DNA of 34,330 nucleotides from Anaerolineales bacterium HSG24 (GCA_030377895.1 JAUCGB010000037.1:846-35175), one strand, 5' to 3'; positions 24,230 through 32,895 are shown, numbered from the stretch's first letter. Made by a program: numbers and translations. The notes: generated from the letters alone by a model not told the origin.

Positions 24230-26308
24230 ATGTCATCAAAACCGGTATTAAGTGTCAAAAATGTAGCCGTCGCCTACAAAATACGAGGCGGCGAAATAGA
24301 AGCGGTGCAGGATGTTTCTTTTGATATTCCGCGGGGCGGTAGTCAGGGAATTGTCGGCGAGTCGGGATGTGGTAAAAGTACCATTTCATGGGCCATCGTC
24401 AACTTTTTGGGGAGTAATGGCTACGTCAAACGGGGTAGTATCAAGTTCCAAGGGCAGGAGATGGTCGGCAAGGAAGGCGAGGAGTTACGCCGCTTGCGAG
24501 GCGACCAAATCGCTATGGTGTTCCAAGACCCCATGCAAGCCCTCAACCCCTCCATGACCCTTGGCAGTCAGATGAAAGAGGTACTGACCGTCCATCGAAA
24601 CATGAGTGGCAAAGAGGCCGAAGTCCGCTGTATCGAAATGTTAGAGCGAGTTTACATGCCCGATGCGGCCAACGTCATGAAACGGTATCCGCACCAAATA
24701 TCGGGCGGACAACAGCAACGGGTGGTCATCGCCACCGCCTTGTTGACCAATCCAGCCCTGCTGATTATGGATGAGCCGACCACGGCGCTCGATGTGACAG
24801 TGGAGGCCACAGTACTCGATTTAATCGCCGAATTGCGTCGCGAGTTCGACACGGCGATTATGTACATCAGCCACAACCTTGGCGTAGTGGCGCGGGTGTG
24901 TGATCATGTTGGGGTCATGTATGCCGGAGAAATGGTCGAGCGAGGCACGGTAGAGGAGATTTATAAAAACCCGACCCATCCTTACACCCAAGGACTGATT
25001 CGCTGTGTGCCAAAACTCGGCGCAGACAAGGCCAGCAGTGTTCTGTACCCGATTCGAGGTCGAGTGCCACCGCCCAACAATCGCCCAGTGGGCTGTATCT
25101 TTGGCCCGCGCTGTGACTATCGGCAAGTGAAGTGTGAGGAGGAGCGACCAGCCCTGCGCCAATTTCCTAATGGACAATCGGTGCGCTGTCACTTTGCTGA
25201 GGAGGTTGATTGGCGAGCATGGAAACCGACGGCTGACGTGTTGCCCCCTCAAATCGCGACAAAAACTGGTCAAACTCCGATTTTACAGGTGGATGGGTTG
25301 CAGAAATATTACACCGCGCAGGGTGGTTCGATACGAGATATTATGGGACTTAACAAGCCCCGTTATGTTAAGGCTTTGGAACATGCCAGTTTTTCCGTAC
25401 CAAAGGGGAGTACTTTGGGCATTGTCGGAGAGTCGGGTTGTGGCAAAAGTACCTTGATTAAGACGATTATCGGCTTGGAAGGCAGTACCGCCGGAGATGC
25501 TCAATTTTTAGGAGTTGACATCACCACGCATCTCTCTGAACGGGATGAGAGTACCATTCGGGAACTCCAAATGGTGTTCCAAAATCCTGACTCAACCATG
25601 AACCCATCCTACACTGTGGGGCAACAGATTGGTCGGCCCATGGCCCGATTTAAGACCGTGCCGAAAAATCAGATTCGGGCAGAGGTGGTCAAACTACTAA
25701 AAGCGGTGCGATTGGGCGAGAACTATATCGACCGCCTGCCGAGCCAGTTGAGCGGTGGGGAGAAGCAACGGGTCGGTATTGCTCGTGCGCTCGCCAGTAG
25801 TCCCGACCTCGTTTTGTGTGATGAGCCAGTTAGCGCGTTGGATGTGTCAGTGCAGGCGGCGGTGCTAAATCTACTGCTGGAGCTTCAGGCCGAAAATGAG
25901 ACAACCATGCTGTTTATCGCCCATGATTTGAGTGTAGTTCGCTTCTTTTCGGACTATGTGGCGGTCATGTATTTGGGACAGGTCATGGAACTTGGCCCGG
26001 CAGAGGCAATTTATGCCCCACCCTACCATCCCTACACCGAAGCCCTGCTCTCCGCCGTGCCGATTCCCGACCCGTCCGCACAACAAAAACGGATCCGGCT
26101 TGAAGGGAACGTGCCGAGTGCAATCAGCCCACCGAGTGGCTGTCGCTTCCATACCCGTTGCCCGCGCAAACAACTCCTGTCCGATAACGGCCAAATTTGC
26201 GAAACTACCGCCCCACCATGGCAAAACGTGGCAAGTGAACATCATATATTGTGCCACATCCCGAAAGAAAAGCTGATCGAATTTGAGCCGGTAATTCGTG
26301 AGGCGTAA
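24230..26308 (+). CDS. Fused DppD-DppF type peptide ABC transporter ATPase
   Basis: 692 residues, two complete ATP-binding domains in one chain. The first has Walker A GESGCGKSTISWA, signature ISGGQQQRVVIATALL, Walker B LLIMDEPTTALD and the D-type C-terminal tail with cysteines (CIFGPRCDYRQVKCEEE...RCHF). The second has GESGCGKSTLIK, LSGGEKQRVGIARALA, LVLCDEPVSALD and tail CRFHTRCPRKQ...CETTAP...CHIP. The oligopeptide-specific HPYT motif occurs in both. In most operons DppD and DppF are separate; here one gene replaces both and powers the DppB/DppC pore. The start has only a weak RBS (AAAGAG). Confidence 0.95.
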   Translation: MSSKPVLSVKNVAVAYKIRGGEIEAVQDVSFDIPRGGSQGIVGESGCGKSTISWAIVNFLGSNGYVKRGSIKFQGQEMVGKEGEELRRLRGDQIAMVFQDPMQALNPSMTLGSQMKEVLTVHRNMSGKEAEVRCIEMLERVYMPDAANVMKRYPHQISGGQQQRVVIATALLTNPALLIMDEPTTALDVTVEATVLDLIAELRREFDTAIMYISHNLGVVARVCDHVGVMYAGEMVERGTVEEIYKNPTHPYTQGLIRCVPKLGADKASSVLYPIRGRVPPPNNRPVGCIFGPRCDYRQVKCEEERPALRQFPNGQSVRCHFAEEVDWRAWKPTADVLPPQIATKTGQTPILQVDGLQKYYTAQGGSIRDIMGLNKPRYVKALEHASFSVPKGSTLGIVGESGCGKSTLIKTIIGLEGSTAGDAQFLGVDITTHLSERDESTIRELQMVFQNPDSTMNPSYTVGQQIGRPMARFKTVPKNQIRAEVVKLLKAVRLGENYIDRLPSQLSGGEKQRVGIARALASSPDLVLCDEPVSALDVSVQAAVLNLLLELQAENETTMLFIAHDLSVVRFFSDYVAVMYLGQVMELGPAEAIYAPPYHPYTEALLSAVPIPDPSAQQKRIRLEGNVPSAISPPSGCRFHTRCPRKQLLSDNGQICETTAPPWQNVASEHHILCHIPKEKLIEFEPVIREA

Positions 26309-26317
26309 GGAATGGGC

Positions 26318-26530
26318 ATTAATTAACATGTGCATTTGCGTCAGAGATTATGGTAGGGGCTAGGCAGGGCGGTCTAGACTTGGAATGTGCGACCATCTCC
26401 GCTCCGCCCCTGCCTCGCCCGTCATTCCGTGGATTCAGGGCGAGGCAAGGCGGATTGGAGTTCTGATTTCAAACCAACGCTACACCGCCTTGCCTAGCCC
26501 CTACGATTGCCAAACGCGCAACTTATTTAG
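26318..26530 (-). repeat. 214-bp MITE-like element, copy B (inverted)
   Basis: Reverse complement of copy A at 18813-19026, sharing ATTAATTAAC at the left end, the CCGCCTTGCCTCGCCC core, GTAGGGGCTAGGC terminal arms and the flank TTGCCAAACGCGCAAC. The 7.3-kb region between the copies holds exactly the peptide transporter operon. Confidence 0.88.
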
Positions 26531-26549
26531 GACTCATTCCTAAGCTCAT

Positions 26550-26705
26550 GTTGAATCATCGAGATCGCTGAATCGCAAAGCACTCCTTTTGAATAACATA
26601 TTTTATCCGTCATTTGTTATGGCGCATTACATCACGGAATCGACGAAGCACTGAATCGCCAAAATTGCACGAATCACTGAATCGCCGAATCATTGAATCT
26701 TAGAC
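26550..26705. repeat. Degenerate GAATCGC-type short repeats
   Basis: The words CTGAATCGC, GAATCACTGAATCGCC and GAATCATTGAATC recur about eight times immediately upstream of the CBS-ACT gene. There is no regular period long enough for CRISPR and no gene. Confidence 0.6.
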
Positions 26706-26707
26706 CC

Positions 26708-27367
26708 ATGTTAGTAAAAGATTGCATGACCCGTCATCCCATAATGTTACCATCCTCGGCTTCGGTGGTGACGGCCCAACAGATTTTAGCTGAGAATAAC
26801 ATCCGCCATTTGCCGATTGTGGGAGATGGCAAACGATTGGAGGGGCTAGTCACTCGCCAACGGTTGCATGTCAAACCGGACACGCTCGGTAGTTTGTCGA
26901 TTTGGGAGATTAGCCAATATTTAACCACCCTGACCGTCAGCGATGTGATGCTGAAAGCCAAAGAGGTTTTAACCGTCACTGCTGACCGTACCGTTGAACG
27001 GACGGCGCAGTATATGTCCGAAAATAAAGTAGGCTGTTTGTTGGTCATGGAGGATAAAAATATCGTGGTCGGCATTATCACCGAGCATGATGTGTTGCGG
27101 AGTTATCAACTGATGTTGGGGCTACCGTCAAAGGGAGTTCGGGTGACGGTACGCATGCCCAATCGCCCCGGTGAATTTGCTAGACTGATGACTATTTTGG
27201 CCGAACAACAGTGGGGGGTCATGGGGATTGGCACCTTCCCCGCACCTCGATCACCCGGTTATTATGACGTGGTGGTTAAGATACCCAACGCCACCATTGA
27301 GCAGGTTCAGGGCGTGTTGGAGCAGGTTGATGAGCAGAAAGTGTTAGATATTCGGGAAGCGCGTTAA
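26708..27367 (+). CDS. CBS-pair and ACT-domain protein (AcuB-like)
   Basis: 219 residues from ATG at 26708. The TTG at 26693 is possible, but MLVKDCMTRHPIML is the normal N-terminus of the family. Two CBS motifs (about 1-60 and 75-130, the second with VSDVMLKAKEVLTVTAD and VVGIITEHDVLR) form a Bateman module that binds adenine nucleotides. Residues about 145-215 (VRVTVRMPNRPGEFARLMTILAEQQWGVMGIGTF) form an ACT-type ligand-binding domain. It is a cytosolic sensor; the regulated partner is not evident. No clear RBS. A MITE-like element and a terminator follow it. Confidence 0.85.
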   Translation: MLVKDCMTRHPIMLPSSASVVTAQQILAENNIRHLPIVGDGKRLEGLVTRQRLHVKPDTLGSLSIWEISQYLTTLTVSDVMLKAKEVLTVTADRTVERTAQYMSENKVGCLLVMEDKNIVVGIITEHDVLRSYQLMLGLPSKGVRVTVRMPNRPGEFARLMTILAEQQWGVMGIGTFPAPRSPGYYDVVVKIPNATIEQVQGVLEQVDEQKVLDIREAR

Positions 27368-27473
27368 ACAGTCCTTCAGATAATGTTTTTCAATTCAAGC
27401 CCAACCTTCCCGCAAGTTTAGAACTTGCGGGAAGGTGATGTGATGACTGAATCTGAACATCTATAGTTGCGCG
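27368..27473. repeat. ~110-bp MITE-like element, copy 2 (inverted to copy 1)
   Basis: Reads ACAGTCCTTCAGATAATG...AACATCTATAG and is the reverse complement of 14355-14465, with the perfect CCCGCAAGTT palindrome at 27404-27436. It starts within 10 nt of the CBS-ACT stop codon and could act as its transcription end. Confidence 0.8.
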
Positions 27474-27540
27474 CCGCAGACTAGCAGGCAAAATGCGCCT
27501 TCGGTTTTTATCAAACAAAATAGGTTTTTATCAAACAAAA

Positions 27541-27578
27541 AGAGGAGGTGGGTCATGACGACTCACCTCCTCTTTTTT
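27541..27578. terminator. Bidirectional intrinsic terminator
   Basis: AGAGGAGGTGGGT (27541-27553) pairs with ACTCACCTCCTCT (27561-27573) with one G-U in RNA and is followed by a T-run; A-rich sequence precedes it, so it also works on the minus strand. It ends convergent transcripts of the CBS-ACT gene and of the gpmI operon. A 20-bp tandem duplication (GGTTTTTATCAAACAAAA) lies just before it. Confidence 0.85.
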
Positions 27579-27603
27579 TAAATTTTGAAAAAGAAAATCC
27601 GGT

Positions 27604-28002
27604 TTAGTTGTGATGCTTGATGATTACCACATCACCCTCGTCATCATCCTGTTCTTCCGGCCCTAAGAATAGGGACAAAAAGGTACTGACAATGCTAATG
27701 ACGATACTGCCGAGGAGTGCCCACCAAAAACTATCCACATGGAAGGCCGAGCCGACCAGCCAACTGGTTAACATCAACATTAAGGCGTTCACCACAAAGG
27801 TAAATAGCCCCAAGGTCAAGAGGTAAAAGGGACAGGTTACAATCTGCAAAATCGGCTTGATTAAGGTGTTTACCATCCCAAAAATTAGGGCGACGGTGAA
27901 TATACCGATGACCGAGGTGTCAAAGTGAATCCCCGGCACGATAAAGGCCGCCACCCATAAGGAGATGGCATTAATCACGAGGCTAATTAATAGATAATAC
28001 AT
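27604..28002 (-). CDS. Phage holin family 4 (PF04020-type) membrane protein
   Basis: 132 residues. Four hydrophobic segments (about 3-22, 30-48, 55-76, 88-112) with the family pattern NTLIKPILQIVTCPFYLLTLGLFTFVVNALML, ending in an acidic tail EEQDDDEGD and IIKHHN. Despite the family name these chromosomal proteins are widespread, not phage borne, and their role in the membrane is unclear. It starts 3 nt after the gpmI stop codon, so the two are co-transcribed. Confidence 0.9.
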   Translation of the reverse strand: MYYLLISLVINAISLWVAAFIVPGIHFDTSVIGIFTVALIFGMVNTLIKPILQIVTCPFYLLTLGLFTFVVNALMLMLTSWLVGSAFHVDSFWWALLGSIVISIVSTFLSLFLGPEEQDDDEGDVVIIKHHN

Positions 28003-28005
28003 AAT

Positions 28006-29538
28006 TTACTGCTCTCGAATCAGTGATTGACAGGTCATATCAGCAGGTTGCTCAAGTTCCATCAAGGCTAAAATTGTGGGGGCAACATTGCCTAACTGCC
28101 CATTGGCAAATCGCCAGGTCGGTTTTTGTTTGCCCACGTATACAAACGGCACTAAGTTAGTGGTGTGGGCGGTGTGCGGTTTGCCCGTATCGTAATCAAG
28201 CATCTGATCCGAGTTGCCATGATCCGCCGTCACGAGGGCCACTCCGCCCATCTCGACGGTGGCTTCAACCACCTGACGTACACAGTCGTCAACGGTTTCG
28301 CAGGCGATGATGGCCTTGTCTAAAAAGCCAGTATGTCCGACCATGTCGGGGTTGGCAAAATTGACCAGAATAAATCCATTTTCGCCCGATTTAATCGCCT
28401 CGACCACCGCATCTTTGACTCCATGCGCGCTCATCTCTGGTTGCAGGTCGTAGGTCGGCACTTTGGGCGATGGTACAACAATGCGTTGCTCACCCTCAAA
28501 CGGAACTTCTAGGCCGCCATTAAAAAAGTAGGTTACATGAGGATATTTCTCCGTTTCGGCAGAGTGGAACTGTTTCAGTCCCGCTTTAGAGACGGTTTCA
28601 GACAAGCCATTGGCTAACTCCGGCACGGCAAAGGCCGACGCGGGTTGTTGATTGTCGTAATAGTGCATAAAAGTGATCATTTTGATGTTTTTTCGCTGTG
28701 CAACCTCAAACCCATCAAAACTTGGCTCAATCAGGGCATGGGTCATCTGTCGAGCGCGATCGGCTCGGAAGTTGAAGAAAACGATGGCATCATTGTCTTG
28801 CAATTTGCTGATTGGCTCGCCTGAATCATCGGTCAGCACAACCGGAATGACAAATTCATCGCCCACCTCGTCATTATATGAGGCTTCAATCGCTTCGGCA
28901 GAAGTTCCAGCTGTTTTACCCGTACCCTCAACAATGGCATCGTATCCCAACTTGGTGCGCTCCCATCGTTTATCCCGATCCATCGAGTAGTAGCGTCCGG
29001 TCACAGTGGCGATTTTGCCACAGCCAATCTGCTTGATTTGGCTCTCAAGCTGTTTCAGATAATCGCCCCCCCCGCGCGGCGGGGTGTCTCGACCATCCAT
29101 CATGGCATGGACAAACACCTTGGTCAGCCCTTTTTGTTTGGCTAATCGCAAAATGGTGTATAGATGCTTCTGATGACTGTGTACGCCACCGTCAGACAAT
29201 AAGCCCATCAAATGAAGGGCGCTATTGTTATCAAGGGCATGTTGTATCGCTTCGTTGAGGGCGGAATTTTCAAAAAAACCACCAGATTCAATCAACCCAT
29301 TGATGTAGGTCAAATCTTGCGGCACAATTCGGCCCGCGCCGAGGTTCATGTGACCGACTTCAGAGTTGCCCATCTGTCCAACGGGCAAACCGACAGCTGG
29401 GCCAGAAGCCTCTAAGGCCGCGCTAGGCCAGTTGTTCCATATATAGTCGAAAAATGGGGTATTTGCTTGTGCGACTGCATTATGATCTTTGCGGGCATTT
29501 AAGCCCCAACCATCCATAACAATTAATGTAACTAGCAT
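28006..29538 (-). CDS. gpmI: 2,3-bisphosphoglycerate-independent phosphoglycerate mutase
   Basis: 510 residues, normal for the Mn-dependent enzyme that interconverts 3- and 2-phosphoglycerate in glycolysis. Metal and phosphoserine motifs are intact: LIVMDGWGLN, QMGNSEVGHMNLGAGR (catalytic Ser), HAMMDGRDTPP, TGRYYSMDRDKRWERT, FNFRADRARQMT, NFANPDMVGHTG, VALVTADHGNSDQM and KPHTAHTTNLVPFV. GAAGGAA lies 8 nt before ATG. First gene of a two-gene operon with the holin-family protein. Confidence 0.96.
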   Translation of the reverse strand: MLVTLIVMDGWGLNARKDHNAVAQANTPFFDYIWNNWPSAALEASGPAVGLPVGQMGNSEVGHMNLGAGRIVPQDLTYINGLIESGGFFENSALNEAIQHALDNNSALHLMGLLSDGGVHSHQKHLYTILRLAKQKGLTKVFVHAMMDGRDTPPRGGGDYLKQLESQIKQIGCGKIATVTGRYYSMDRDKRWERTKLGYDAIVEGTGKTAGTSAEAIEASYNDEVGDEFVIPVVLTDDSGEPISKLQDNDAIVFFNFRADRARQMTHALIEPSFDGFEVAQRKNIKMITFMHYYDNQQPASAFAVPELANGLSETVSKAGLKQFHSAETEKYPHVTYFFNGGLEVPFEGEQRIVVPSPKVPTYDLQPEMSAHGVKDAVVEAIKSGENGFILVNFANPDMVGHTGFLDKAIIACETVDDCVRQVVEATVEMGGVALVTADHGNSDQMLDYDTGKPHTAHTTNLVPFVYVGKQKPTWRFANGQLGNVAPTILALMELEQPADMTCQSLIREQ

Positions 29539-29619
29539 ATCTGTATTCCTTCAGAAGTTTATCGTTTCTAAACAAAGCTAAGGGGCTACCAACTTAACGT
29601 GCGACAGATAATATCGTAA

Positions 29620-29637
29620 CACAGTCTTTAGACTGTG
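29620..29637. repeat. Short palindrome CACAGTCT-TT-AGACTGTG
   Basis: Perfect 8-bp arms in the 382-bp gap between gpmI and the ugpC-type gene. It is the sister of the palindrome at 5793-5810. The CAACTTAACGT word upstream is shared with the inverted repeat at 13255. No gene seen in 29539-29920. Confidence 0.65.
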
Positions 29638-29852
29638 CGGCACAGGCTGAAGCATGTGCTACATGTCTCGGCTTACGTTGATAGCCAGCTAAGTACTAAG
29701 ATTAAGACACGGACTTTCCCGTGTCCTAAAAATTTGGTAGTTTGGTGAATCGACAAACTCTTGTTCCCTTTTTAGTTTTGTTGAATTTTTTTGGAAATTC
29801 CGATTATTGAAGCCATTTTAAACTTTTAAACAGAGGGAAAATCCAAAAACCA

Positions 29853-29886
29853 AAAGGGAGAAAACGGTAACCCGCTTTCTCCCTTT
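29853..29886 (-). terminator. Intrinsic terminator of the lacI-ugpC operon
   Basis: AAAGGGAGAAAACGG (29853-29867) pairs with CCGCTTTCTCCCTTT (29872-29886), one mismatch, loop TAAC. On the minus strand it is followed by TTTTGGTTTTTGG. It lies 35 nt beyond the stop codon of the ATPase gene. Confidence 0.8.
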
Positions 29887-29920
29887 ATCATGTGTCTCTT
29901 AGTGCATCGCTAACAATGGG

Positions 29921-31036
29921 TTATCCTTTAATTTGAGACATGGATTGTTCGGTTTCTTGGTCAAAGACATGAATTTTATCGCTGTTAAAGGCCATTTTGA
30001 CTTTGTCGCCGGGGCGCATGTCAGACCGAGGGTCAACCCGAGCGATAAGGGTATGCTCACTAGCTTGCAGATACACGAAAATCTCATTCCCCATCAATTC
30101 AGTTACATCAACGGTGGCTTCGATTAGCTGTTCATTAAATGAGGTGGGTTTATATTGGGGGTGATGAATATCTTCTGGACGCACTCCAAAAATAACTTTA
30201 CGGCCCACACTCTTTTGGCCGAGTTGTTTAACTTGATAGGACGGTACGCGTAACCGAACTGTACCAGCATCGAGATACATTTCGTTGGTATCACCTGTAA
30301 TTGTACCACTGAAGAAGTTCATAGAAGGCGAACCGATAAAGCCGGCCACAAAGACGTTGTTCGGGCGGTTGTAAAGGTTGGATGGGCTGTCAACTTGTTG
30401 TAAAAGGCCCAACTTCATCACACAGATTCTGTCAGCCATAGTCAAGGCTTCTACTTGGTCGTGGGTCACGTAGACAAAAGTAGTTCCGAGTCGTTGGTGA
30501 AGTTTAGAGATTTGGGCTCGCGTTTCAACCCGTAACTTCGCGTCAAGGTTTGACAATGGCTCATCAAACAAGAACACGGCGGGGTTCCGAACAATCGCTC
30601 GCCCCATTGCCACCCGTTGTCGCTGACCACCAGACATTGCTTTCGGTTTACGATCAAGCAGATTTTGAATCTGTAACACGGATGCCGCTTCTTGCACTCG
30701 GCGGTCAATCTCATCTTTAGGAGTTTTACGCAGTTTCAAACCAAATGCCATATTGTCATAAACGCTCATATGTGGATAGAGGGCATAGCTTTGGAACACC
30801 ATAGCGATGTCACGGTCTTTAGGCGGAATATCGTTGACCATTCGGTCACCAATCCAAACTTCACCACCACTAATCTCTTCCAAACCAGCCAAACAACGTA
30901 AAGCGGTTGATTTGCCGCAACCAGACGGGCCAACCAAAACCAGAAACTCTTTGTCAGGGATATCCAAAGTCAGGCGATTTACCCCGATTACATCGCCCCA
31001 TTGTTTCATCATGTCTTTAAATTCAATCTTAGCCAT
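29921..31036 (-). CDS. ugpC: UgpC/MalK-type ABC transporter ATPase
   Basis: 371 residues. Walker A GPSGCGKSTALR (about 36-47), Q-loop VFQSYALYPHMSVYDNMAFGLKLR, signature MSGGQRQRVAMGRAIV, Walker B VFLFDEPLSNLDAKLR, H-loop YVTHDQVEALTMAD, then the TOBE/MalK-like regulatory domain (FGVRPEDIHHPQ). This group energises sugar or glycerol-3-phosphate importers and often serves several transporters from one gene. No permease or binding-protein gene is adjacent, fitting a shared ATPase. AAGGAGATAG precedes the ATG. It follows a LacI regulator after 84 bp if the short lacI stop at 31071 is counted from the gene end (34 bp gap), so the two are probably an operon. The symbol is by family only. Confidence 0.88.
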   Translation of the reverse strand: MAKIEFKDMMKQWGDVIGVNRLTLDIPDKEFLVLVGPSGCGKSTALRCLAGLEEISGGEVWIGDRMVNDIPPKDRDIAMVFQSYALYPHMSVYDNMAFGLKLRKTPKDEIDRRVQEAASVLQIQNLLDRKPKAMSGGQRQRVAMGRAIVRNPAVFLFDEPLSNLDAKLRVETRAQISKLHQRLGTTFVYVTHDQVEALTMADRICVMKLGLLQQVDSPSNLYNRPNNVFVAGFIGSPSMNFFSGTITGDTNEMYLDAGTVRLRVPSYQVKQLGQKSVGRKVIFGVRPEDIHHPQYKPTSFNEQLIEATVDVTELMGNEIFVYLQASEHTLIARVDPRSDMRPGDKVKMAFNSDKIHVFDQETEQSMSQIKG

Positions 31037-31070
31037 TTTTTAGCTATCTCCTTAAAACTGTTATTTTGTT

Positions 31071-32120
31071 TTACAGCCATAACGCCAAATCACTTGATTG
31101 GCGAATAATTAATGATGGTTTAACCATCGGTGGATCTTCTACATCTTTGCCCTTTAGCTTGGCAATGAGCATTTTGCAGGCTTGCCCAGCAAAATTATAG
31201 GTGGAGCGTTGGATGGTGGTTAGCGGGGGTTGAGCATGCTCCGCTAATAGAGCGTTACCGTACCCCGTGACCGCCAAATCATGCCCGATTTCTAGCCCTT
31301 GGTCTTGAGCCGCGGCCATCACGCCTAAAGCAGGAATATCATCCGCTACGATAATGGCGGTGGGCGGTTCAGGCTTACTAAGCAATAGTTGTCCCGCTCG
31401 ATACCCTCCTTTTGGGGTAAAGTTTGAGGTTTCTATCAAATCTTTATCAATCTCTAACCCTGCTTGAAGCATAGCGTTCTTAAAACCGACCAAAAACTGT
31501 GCTGATGAGACTAAATTGGTTGGAGTATTAACCACCCCAATCCGTTTATGCCCCTGTACAATCAGATGGTTGACCAAAATCGTCGCCCCCTCAACCACGT
31601 CATCGGTGATGCTCAGAACCTCGTCATCAAACTCCGGCTTGCCAACCACGACATGAGGGAACTGCCGTTGAGCCATCATCGCGATGCGCTCATCATGCCA
31701 TCGAGGGCGGACAATAATCATGCCATCAGCCCTGTGCCTATCAATCAGCCTGTGATACATCTCATTTTCGTCAGAACCATTAACGTGCGTCGCCACTAGC
31801 ACATCAAACCCTTGCTGAGTAGATTCATTGGTCACTCCGGCCAAAATTTCACTATAAAATGGGTCTGCATTGCGAGGCAACAAAACGGGCAAAATCAAGC
31901 CAATGGTGTCGGTGGTACGTTTTTGCAACCGCCGAGCAGATAGGTTCGGTGTATAGCCCATCTCATGAGCCACTTGTTTGATATGCGTCCGTGTATCTGG
32001 GCTAATATCATCATAATCATTTAAGGCTCTGGAAACGGCGGCTACTGATTTACCGACAACTTCTGCAATATCTTTTAGGGTGACATCTGACTTTGCTTTG
32101 TTCGATAATGATTTGCTCAT
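31071..32120 (-). CDS. LacI-family transcriptional regulator
   Basis: 349 residues from ATG at 32120 (MSKSLSNKAKSDVTLKDIAEVVG). A longer frame runs to 32267, but the consensus promoter at 32154-32182 lies inside that extension, so the short start is preferred. The N-terminal helix-turn-helix (VTLKDIAEVVGKSVAAVSRALNDYDDISPDTRTHIKQVAHEMGYTPNLSARRL) is followed by a periplasmic-binding-like sugar-sensing domain (IGLILPVLLPRNADPFYSEILAGV, GHKRIGVV, PPTAIIVADDIPALGVM, PPLTTIQRS). It most likely regulates its own operon, including the ugpC-type ATPase, and carbohydrate uptake genes elsewhere. Confidence 0.92.
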   Translation of the reverse strand: MSKSLSNKAKSDVTLKDIAEVVGKSVAAVSRALNDYDDISPDTRTHIKQVAHEMGYTPNLSARRLQKRTTDTIGLILPVLLPRNADPFYSEILAGVTNESTQQGFDVLVATHVNGSDENEMYHRLIDRHRADGMIIVRPRWHDERIAMMAQRQFPHVVVGKPEFDDEVLSITDDVVEGATILVNHLIVQGHKRIGVVNTPTNLVSSAQFLVGFKNAMLQAGLEIDKDLIETSNFTPKGGYRAGQLLLSKPEPPTAIIVADDIPALGVMAAAQDQGLEIGHDLAVTGYGNALLAEHAQPPLTTIQRSTYNFAGQACKMLIAKLKGKDVEDPPMVKPSLIIRQSSDLALWL

Positions 32121-32129
32121 AAGCTGACT

Positions 32130-32145
32130 TAACTTAATCAAGTTA
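32130..32145. promoter_or_regulatory. Candidate LacI operator
   Basis: TAACTT-AATC-AAGTTA is a perfect palindrome just downstream of the -10 box and 10 nt before the lacI ATG. Position fits autorepression; the sequence is not the classic central-CG operator, so this is inference. Confidence 0.4.
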
Positions 32146-32153
32146 CGGCTCAG

Positions 32154-32182
32154 ATTATATACTGAAAGGTTTAAGTTGTCAA
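32154..32182 (-). promoter_or_regulatory. Consensus promoter of lacI-ugpC
   Basis: On the minus strand TTGACA (32177-32182), exactly 17 nt, TATAAT (32154-32159): both boxes are perfect. The start near 32147 leaves about 27 nt of leader. Confidence 0.85.
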
Positions 32183-32421
32183 CCCCAATACTAAAGTTTT
32201 TAAGGTTGATGAGATATGGTATAATCAGCGCCATCATTATCGTCAACTGTATTCTGAATATCACCATTCCGAATTTGGTAATCCTGCATTAGGTAGGACT
32301 ACCATTCTCTGTGATGCTCTTTCTGGCTGGTTCGCTGAATATTTACGTGCAGACACCGCGTGCGGCAGACTAAACAGAAAAAGAATATAAAAACACACTA
32401 AACCCAAGGAGAACCAAATAT

Positions 32422-32895
32422 ATGTCCAAACAAATCACCACTGATAGCTTTAAGAGGGAACTCTTCGATTTACTTGAAGAAACATTTGAGCAAGTTCAAG
32501 GCATTTACCTTGATAGAGGCACATCGTTTTTCGAGACGCTGGACACAATTTCTGCTGAAGAGGCTTCTCGTCCGGTATCGGCGAAATGTGCAAACATTGC
32601 CGCACAAGTGGAACATGTTCGTTTTTATCTTCAAGTATTACTCGAAGGAAGCCTACAAAAGAAAACGATTGGTAAAATAGACTGGGAAGAAAGCTGGCAA
32701 CTGAAAAAAGTAACGCCGGATGAGTGGGAACTACTCAAAAAGGAACTCAGAGAGATGTATCAAACTGTCTTGAGAGCAATGAAGGGTCTTGACGTATGGG
32801 AAGGGGAGGATGATATAGGTGCTTCACTTGCCATTCTGGCCCATACGGCTTATCATTTGGGCGAGATACGACAGGCACTATGTGTAATAAAGTGA
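32422..32895 (+). CDS. DinB-like four-helix protein
   Basis: 157 residues, helical throughout. The pattern of a His in helix 2 (AAQVEHVRFYLQVLLEG) and AHTAYHLGEIRQAL at the C-terminus matches the metal-binding histidines of the DinB/YfiT-like superfamily. Members are thiol-dependent transferases, stress proteins or of unknown function; the name DinB here does not mean DNA polymerase IV. AAGGAG lies 9 nt before the ATG. The 154-bp gap to lacI contains no other gene. It sits at the border of a decayed accessory region. Confidence 0.8.
   Translation: MSKQITTDSFKRELFDLLEETFEQVQGIYLDRGTSFFETLDTISAEEASRPVSAKCANIAAQVEHVRFYLQVLLEGSLQKKTIGKIDWEESWQLKKVTPDEWELLKKELREMYQTVLRAMKGLDVWEGEDDIGASLAILAHTAYHLGEIRQALCVIK

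Noticed and set aside
27604..28002. Prophage indicated by the holin-family gene
   Set aside because: This family is common in bacterial chromosomes, and no other phage gene is nearby; it is in an operon with gpmI.
32121..32267. N-terminal 49-residue extension of LacI
   Set aside because: It contains the consensus promoter and does not resemble LacI N-termini.
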